10,580 bases of DNA from Bordetella parapertussis (GTDB taxonomy: Bacteria > Pseudomonadota > Gammaproteobacteria > Burkholderiales > Burkholderiaceae_C): the NCBI GenBank assembly GCA_943328885.2, contig CALQBT020000049.1:1-10580 (forward strand). Direction: 5' to 3'. The position numbers and the translations under genes are program-made. Every line of letters starts with the position of its first letter. The stretch's first letter is position 1. This document shows positions 6,896-10,580 of the stretch, in pieces. The notes beneath the pieces are model-generated. The model saw only the letters and a list, made by a program, of their open reading frames with translations, was not told the origin of the DNA and ran no database searches.

Positions 6896-8686
6896 TCAGC
6901 CGCGGTGCAGCAGGGCCAGGCGCTCGAACTCGGCCTCGATGTCGCGCACGATCTGCGGCAGGTCGAACAGCGGCGAGCTGCGGCCAGCCTGCGCGAGGTA
7001 GCGCTTGTACGAAGCCACCCGCGCCGGCTGCCGGCCCAACGTGATCGCGAGCCGCTCGTAATCGGCCAGCGAGTCGGTCGCCAGTTCGGGCAGGCCCACG
7101 GCCTGCAGCAAGCTGCCGGCCATGCTCGAGATGTAGCTGCGGCCCGAGCGTGTGACGATCGGCGTGCTCATCCACAGCGCGTCGCTGGCGGTGGTGCCGG
7201 CGTTGTAGGGAAAGGTGTCGAGCATCAGGTCGGCGCATCGAAACCGCGCCAGGTAATCCGGCGGCGCGACCCGCGGCGCGAAGATCAGGCGGTCGCGCGC
7301 CACGCCCTGGGCCTCGGCGCAGCGCAACATGTTCTCGCGCGCGGTGTCGTTGTCGGCCAGCAGCCACAGCACACTGCCCTCGACCTGGCCGAGGATGCGC
7401 ATCCAGGCGCCGAACATCTCGGGCGTGAACTTGTAGTTGTTGTTGAACGAGCAGTAGACAAAGCGGTCCTCGGGCAGGCCGCAGCTGGCGCGGCTGGGCG
7501 TGGCGGCGACCTCGCGCTGGCGGTCGCTGACCTGGTAGCAATGCGGCAGCCGGATCGCGCGTTCGGTGCAGTAAGGATCGAGCTCGGGCGGCATCACATA
7601 GGCGTCGGCCAGCAGCCAATCGACACCCGGCAAGGCCGAGGTACCCGGCAGGCCGAGGTAGCTGACCTGCACCGGCGCGGCACGGTGGGCCAGGATCGCG
7701 GGCCGCGCGCCAGCGGTCAGCCCTTGCAGGTCGACCAGCACGTCGATGCCGGCCTCAGCGATCAGCCGCGCCGCGGTGCTGTCGTCGACGCCGCCCAGTC
7801 GCACCAGGTGATCAAGCGCAGCGCGCAAGCGGCGACGCTGCGGCTGTGCGCTCTCAGGGGTCCAGCAAAAACCCCAGACCTCGAATTTTTGCCGATCGTG
7901 CAACTCGAACAGCTCGGGCACCAGCAGGCCCACCGCGTGCAAGTGCAGGTCACCCGAGAGGTAGCCGATCCGGATCCTGCCGCGGCGCGGCGCCATCCCT
8001 CGGTACAGCGGCGCGGCCGCCAGCTTGGGCACGCGCTCCTGCACGAAGCGGGTGGCAGCCAACAGCTGTAGCGTCGGATCATCGCTGGCGCTCATCATCG
8101 CCAACAACGAGGTCCCCGTCAGCAGCTGGTTGGCCGTGAGCTCGCCGAAGGGTTGGTAGACCGGCCAAGCGCATTGCTTCTGCCGCAGGTGGACATGGTG
8201 CTGAACCACGCTGGGCTGGCAGGGGTCGAGCAGCAGGCTCTCGCGCAGCGCGGCCTCGGCCTCGGGATAGCGACGCAGCTTTTCCAGCAAGCGGCCGAGG
8301 TTGTTCCAGGCGTGGATCCGCAGCTCAACGGGCGCGTTGCGGGCCAGCACATCGCGCCACTGCGCCAAGGCTGGCTCGGGCTGGCCGGCGCGCTCGTGCA
8401 GATGGCCCAGGTTGAGCCTGGCATGGGCAAAGTCGGGCTGAAGTTCGACGGCGCGGCGGTACGCCGCTTCGGCCTCCTCATCGCGGCGCATCGCGCCCAG
8501 CAGCGTGCCCAGGTTGAACCAGGCCACATGGCGCAGCGCAGGCGAGCCCTCCGCGATCCAGCGCTGATAGAGCGCTGCCGCTGCAGCGTTGTCACCGGCT
8601 TGCTGCAGGCGCTGGGCTTGGTTCACCACATCGGTCAAGGACAGCGGGGCACAAGCAGGAGGGACAACAACACGGAGTGAGGGCAT
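6896..8686 (-). CDS. TPR / GT41 (O-GlcNAc transferase, SPINDLY-like) protein glycosyltransferase
   Basis: A 596-residue soluble protein with no signal peptide. Residues about 17-155 hold four TPRs (cores near 18-50, 53-86, 87-119 and 122-156, e.g. AWFNLGTLLGAMRRDEEAEA), which in this family bind the acceptor protein. Residues about 230-590 form the GT-B glycosyltransferase: IGYLSGDLHLHAVG with His250 at the place of the OGT active-site His498, APVQVSYLGLPGTS (337-350), VYCSFNNNYKFTP with Lys419 at OGT Lys842, and FPYNAGTTASDALW (492-505). Expected role: transfer of a sugar from a nucleotide sugar to Ser/Thr of a protein in the cytoplasm. Several donor-pocket residues differ from OGT (Gly497 at His920; no equivalents of Lys898 or His901), so the donor may not be UDP-GlcNAc. 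It opens a likely operon with the type I exporter, 51 bases before it. ATG 8686 is the first start after an in-frame TAG at 8726-8728, with weak Shine-Dalgarno. Confidence 0.9.
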   Translation of the reverse strand: MPSLRVVVPPACAPLSLTDVVNQAQRLQQAGDNAAAAALYQRWIAEGSPALRHVAWFNLGTLLGAMRRDEEAEAAYRRAVELQPDFAHARLNLGHLHERAGQPEPALAQWRDVLARNAPVELRIHAWNNLGRLLEKLRRYPEAEAALRESLLLDPCQPSVVQHHVHLRQKQCAWPVYQPFGELTANQLLTGTSLLAMMSASDDPTLQLLAATRFVQERVPKLAAAPLYRGMAPRRGRIRIGYLSGDLHLHAVGLLVPELFELHDRQKFEVWGFCWTPESAQPQRRRLRAALDHLVRLGGVDDSTAARLIAEAGIDVLVDLQGLTAGARPAILAHRAAPVQVSYLGLPGTSALPGVDWLLADAYVMPPELDPYCTERAIRLPHCYQVSDRQREVAATPSRASCGLPEDRFVYCSFNNNYKFTPEMFGAWMRILGQVEGSVLWLLADNDTARENMLRCAEAQGVARDRLIFAPRVAPPDYLARFRCADLMLDTFPYNAGTTASDALWMSTPIVTRSGRSYISSMAGSLLQAVGLPELATDSLADYERLAITLGRQPARVASYKRYLAQAGRSSPLFDLPQIVRDIEAEFERLALLHRG

Positions 8687-8795
8687 GGCAGGGCGATTTC
8701 GAGTGACGCGGATTTGCCCGCCATGCTAGGGATCGGTCACCGCGGCGAGCGCCTGAATTGAGGACCTCGAGTTGCCCAGTTCTTGCGGCGGCCCC

Positions 8796-8810
8796 GCGCA
8801 CCAAGTGCCA
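8796..8810 (-). promoter_or_regulatory. weak sigma-54-like promoter candidate
   Basis: In the 142-base gap (8687-8828) before the TPR-GT41 gene, the minus strand reads TGGCACTTGGTGCGC. The -24 hexamer TGGCAC is perfect and a GC lies at the correct -12 spacing, but the TT normally before that GC is replaced by GC. It is 110 bases before the ATG and directly after the CheZ stop. No convincing sigma-70 or sigma-28 promoter and no clear terminator with a T-run was found in the same gap, so read-through from the chemotaxis genes is also possible. Confidence 0.2.
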
Positions 8811-8828
8811 AAGCCCGGCCCGACAGCA

Positions 8829-9461
8829 TCAGAACCCCAGGCTGGCCAGCAAGTCGTCGACCTCGCCTTGATCCGCCACCACGTCGCTGCGGCCCTGCGG
8901 GTTGACCACCGGCCCGTTGAGCACGCCGGGGTCGACCTTCTCGCGCTGCCCGGGTGGCACCACCTGCACCAGCAGCTTGAGCAGGCTGTCTTCGAGCTCG
9001 TTGGCCAGCGTCACGACCTTGGCCACCACCTGACCGGTGAGGTCGTGAAAGTCCTGCGCCAGCATGATGTCGGTGAGGTGCTCGTCTATCGATCGAGTGC
9101 GGGCCTCGACTCCCTGGACAAAGTTGAACACTGCACCCGAGGCCACCGCCTTGACCGGGTCGGCCAGCAGTGCGGCGCCAAGCTGGCGCGTCTGTTCGGC
9201 AATCGCGGCATGCTCGGCCTTGGCTTGCTCGACCGAGTTCAGCACCTTTTCAGCCGCTGCGGCTGTCTTGCTAGCGATGTAGCTCAGCCGGCTGCGGGCG
9301 TCGGGGATGCCGTCGGCTGCGATCTGCAGCTTGGGCATCACGCCGAGCTGCTGCATCGTGTCGTGCAGCAAACGCGTGATCGCACCGAGCTGCTGAAACA
9401 CTTCGGGCGATGCCTGCGCAGCCGGCTCTTGCAGCAAACAGGCCAAGTCTTCCATCTTCAT
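8829..9461 (-). CDS. cheZ: CheZ, CheY-P phosphatase
   Basis: A 210-residue chemotaxis phosphatase that speeds the loss of phosphate from CheY-P and so ends the motor-switching signal. The long helical hairpin is seen from about residue 55 to 165. AQDFHDLTGQ contains Asp140 and Gln144, matching Asp143 and Gln147 of E. coli; the Gln is the residue inserted into the CheY active site. The commoner family form is DFQDLTGQ, so one residue is changed to His. The C-terminal tail EVDDLLASLGF is the classic CheY-binding peptide, joined by a flexible, proline- and glycine-containing linker. The ATG at 9461 was chosen because GGAG at 9468-9471 stands six bases before it; a TTG one codon upstream and the ATG at 9455 are less likely. 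It follows cheY by 20 bases, so both are surely cotranscribed. Confidence 0.95.
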   Translation of the reverse strand: MKMEDLACLLQEPAAQASPEVFQQLGAITRLLHDTMQQLGVMPKLQIAADGIPDARSRLSYIASKTAAAAEKVLNSVEQAKAEHAAIAEQTRQLGAALLADPVKAVASGAVFNFVQGVEARTRSIDEHLTDIMLAQDFHDLTGQVVAKVVTLANELEDSLLKLLVQVVPPGQREKVDPGVLNGPVVNPQGRSDVVADQGEVDDLLASLGF

Positions 9462-9467
9462 CAAGAG

Positions 9468-9471
9468 CTCC
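9468..9471 (-). promoter_or_regulatory. ribosome binding site fixing the cheZ start
   Basis: GGAG on the minus strand, six bases before the ATG at 9461. It favours that ATG over the TTG codon directly upstream (9464) and over the ATG two codons downstream (9455). Confidence 0.7.
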
Positions 9472-9481
9472 GGTTGAGCGT

Positions 9482-9880
9482 TCAGGCGGTGGCGGCCAGC
9501 TTTTGCAAGATCTTGCTGACCTTGTCTTCCAGCGTCGCCTTGGTGAAGGGCTTGACGATGTAGCCGGCAGCGCCACTCTGCGCGGCCAGCACGATATCTT
9601 CCTTGCGCGCCTCGGCGGTGACCATCAGCACCGGGATGTGGCGCAGACCACCCTCGGCCTTGATCGCCTTGAGCAGCTCGAAGCCGTTCATGTTGGGCAT
9701 GTTGATGTCGCTGACGACAAAGTCGTAGCGGTTGGCCTTGAGCAGTTGCAACGCCACCGCACCGTCCTCGGCCTCGTCCACGTTGAGGCAGCCCATTTCC
9801 TTGAGCAGGCCGCGCACGATCCGGCGCATCGTCGAAAAATCGTCGACGACCAGAAACTTGAGGTCGCAGGGGTGGCTCAT
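9482..9880 (-). CDS. cheY: CheY, chemotaxis response regulator
   Basis: A 132-residue single-domain receiver, the diffusible signal between the CheA kinase and the flagellar motor switch protein FliM. All catalytic positions are present: Asp13-Asp14 (Mg2+ binding, [16 protein letters not shown]), phospho-acceptor Asp58 ([12 protein letters not shown]), Thr88 (VLMVTAE), Tyr107 and Lys110 (GYIVKPF). [16 protein letters not shown] and [15 protein letters not shown] are the CheY-type helices, and there is no output domain. The ATG at 9880 has a strong Shine-Dalgarno AGAGGA at 9886-9891, five bases away. It stands 54 bases after motB and 20 before cheZ. The cheY-cheZ pairing and full set of CheY-specific residues make this the motor-binding CheY rather than a generic receiver. 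Confidence 0.97.
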   Translation of the reverse strand: MSHPCDLKFLVVDDFSTMRRIVRGLLKEMGCLNVDEAEDGAVALQLLKANRYDFVVSDINMPNMNGFELLKAIKAEGGLRHIPVLMVTAEARKEDIVLAAQSGAAGYIVKPFTKATLEDKVSKILQKLAATA

Positions 9881-9934
9881 GTCGTTCCTCTGGCAGGCTG
9901 TGAATTCGGCGCCATAGCGGCGGGGCTTGCTGGC

Positions 9935-10580
9935 TTATCGGCCTGCAGGCACAGGACTTGAAGCCTGCTTCGGGGGTTCGGGCAGAACCACTCCCGCCGC
10001 GGCCCCGGCATCGTCGGGCGACACCGCGTCGACCCGCTCGGCCGCGGGCCGGTAGAAACGTTCCTCGGCATCGCGGTTCATCACGATGATCGCGATGCGC
10101 CGGCTCTGGGGCTCATTGGGGTCCTGCCGGTTGAAGGGCTGACTGCTGGCCAGTCCGATGACGCGCAGCACCCGATCCTCGGTCAACCCGCCGGCGACCA
10201 GCTCGCGACGCGTCGCGTTGGCACGGTCGGCCGACAACTCCCAGTTGCTGTAGCCACGATCGCCGCCCGGAAAGGGCAGCGCGTCGGTGTGGCCTTCCAG
10301 CGTCAACCGGTTGGGCACCTCAGCCAACACGCCCCCGACCACGCGCAGCAACTCACGCAAACCCGGTTTGATCAGCGCACTGCCCGAGTCGAACATCGGA
10401 CGTGCCAGCGCATCGACGATCTGGATCCTCAAACCGTCTCGGGTCATGTCCAACTTGACTTGAGACGCGTATTTCGAGAGCTTCGGATTGTTCCTGAATT
10501 CGACCTCGATCTGCTGGCTCAGCGTCTGCAACTGCGCCGCTTCGGCCGCGCGCTGCTCCTGGCGCAGCGCCAGCAGGTTG
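9935..10580 (-). CDS. motB: MotB, flagellar stator protein (partial, C-terminal part)
   Basis: The last 214 residues of MotB are visible; the cytoplasmic N-terminus and the single transmembrane helix with its proton-carrying Asp lie beyond base 10580. The visible part begins with a helical linker (NLLALRQEQRAAEAAQLQ), then KLDMTRDGLRIQIVD and PMFDSGSALIKP, typical of MotB. The OmpA/MotB peptidoglycan-binding domain follows with LTLEGHTDALPF, NWELSADRANATRREL and QSRRIAIIVMNRD. Its role is to anchor the MotA-MotB proton channel to the cell wall around the motor. A roughly 35-residue Ala/Pro-rich tail follows the domain. The frame has no stop up to the window edge and an internal TTG at 10531 is not a credible start. 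motA is expected just outside the window. General OmpA-family proteins are an alternative, but the DSGSALIKP and GGDRGYSNWELS patterns and the neighbouring cheY favour MotB. Confidence 0.93.
   Translation of the reverse strand, partial: NLLALRQEQRAAEAAQLQTLSQQIEVEFRNNPKLSKYASQVKLDMTRDGLRIQIVDALARPMFDSGSALIKPGLRELLRVVGGVLAEVPNRLTLEGHTDALPFPGGDRGYSNWELSADRANATRRELVAGGLTEDRVLRVIGLASSQPFNRQDPNEPQSRRIAIIVMNRDAEERFYRPAAERVDAVSPDDAGAAAGVVLPEPPKQASSPVPAGR

Larger units (their letters stand above)
1..8686 (-). other. probable operon: TPR-GT41, type I secretion system, dTDP-amino-sugar genes
   Basis: Seven consecutive minus-strand genes have gaps of 51, 12, 81, 54, -4 (overlap) and 11 bases, with no convincing terminator between them. 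They cover protein glycosylation, one-step protein export and 3-acetamido-3,6-dideoxyhexose synthesis. The last gene runs off the window, so the operon may be longer. An internal promoter in the 81- or 54-base gap cannot be excluded. Confidence 0.6.

Noticed and set aside
6866..8071. 401-codon plus-strand frame opposite the TPR-GT41 gene
   Set aside because: The opposite strand encodes clear TPR and GT41 motifs; the plus-strand frame shows none.
8687..8828. Transcription terminator after cheZ
   Set aside because: Only a four-base-pair GC stem (GCGG/CCGC near 8785-8797) with no T-run was found, which is too weak to call.

Overview
The window is about 10.6 kb of GC-rich, densely coding DNA from what looks like a flagellated betaproteobacterium. 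Burkholderiales of the Leptothrix/Rubrivivax/Ideonella type is an inference from three things: the GC-rich codon use, the presence of CheZ, and the MotB and CheY sequence style. All ten supported genes lie on the minus strand, so the window reads biologically from its right end to its left. No RNA gene, insertion sequence, CRISPR array or gene-free stretch above 150 bases was seen. The long plus-strand open frames are GC-driven shadows of the real genes.

Right part (8829-10580), motility and chemotaxis: the C-terminal peptidoglycan-binding part of the flagellar stator protein MotB (cut by the window edge), then the response regulator CheY, then the CheY-P phosphatase CheZ. Together they hold the motor to the cell wall, switch it, and end the switching signal. 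All key CheY and CheZ residues are present.

Middle part (1832-8686): after a 142-base gap comes a gene for a soluble protein with four TPRs and a GT41 (O-GlcNAc transferase/SPINDLY-like) glycosyltransferase domain. It is followed by a complete type I secretion system: an ABC transporter with a degenerate C39-like N-terminal domain, an HlyD-family membrane fusion protein, and a TolC-family outer-membrane channel with a signal peptide. The secreted substrate is not in the window.

Left part (1-1777): three genes for a dTDP-3-acetamido-3,6-dideoxyhexose (Fuc3NAc or Qui3NAc type). They are a fused left-handed beta-helix acyltransferase/3,4-ketoisomerase (WxcM/FdtD architecture), a stand-alone N-acetyltransferase overlapping it by ATGA, and the N-terminal 132 residues of a DegT/DnrJ/EryC1/StrS aminotransferase cut by the window edge.

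Gene spacing in 1-8686 (gaps of 51, 12, 81, 54, -4 and 11 bases) fits one operon. The most interesting reading is a coupled module in which a nucleotide-sugar pathway, a cytoplasmic TPR-GT41 protein glycosyltransferase and a type I exporter act together to make and export a glycosylated surface or biofilm protein. Modification of flagellin is an alternative, given the motility neighbours. The physical linkage is seen in the sequence; the functional coupling is inference.
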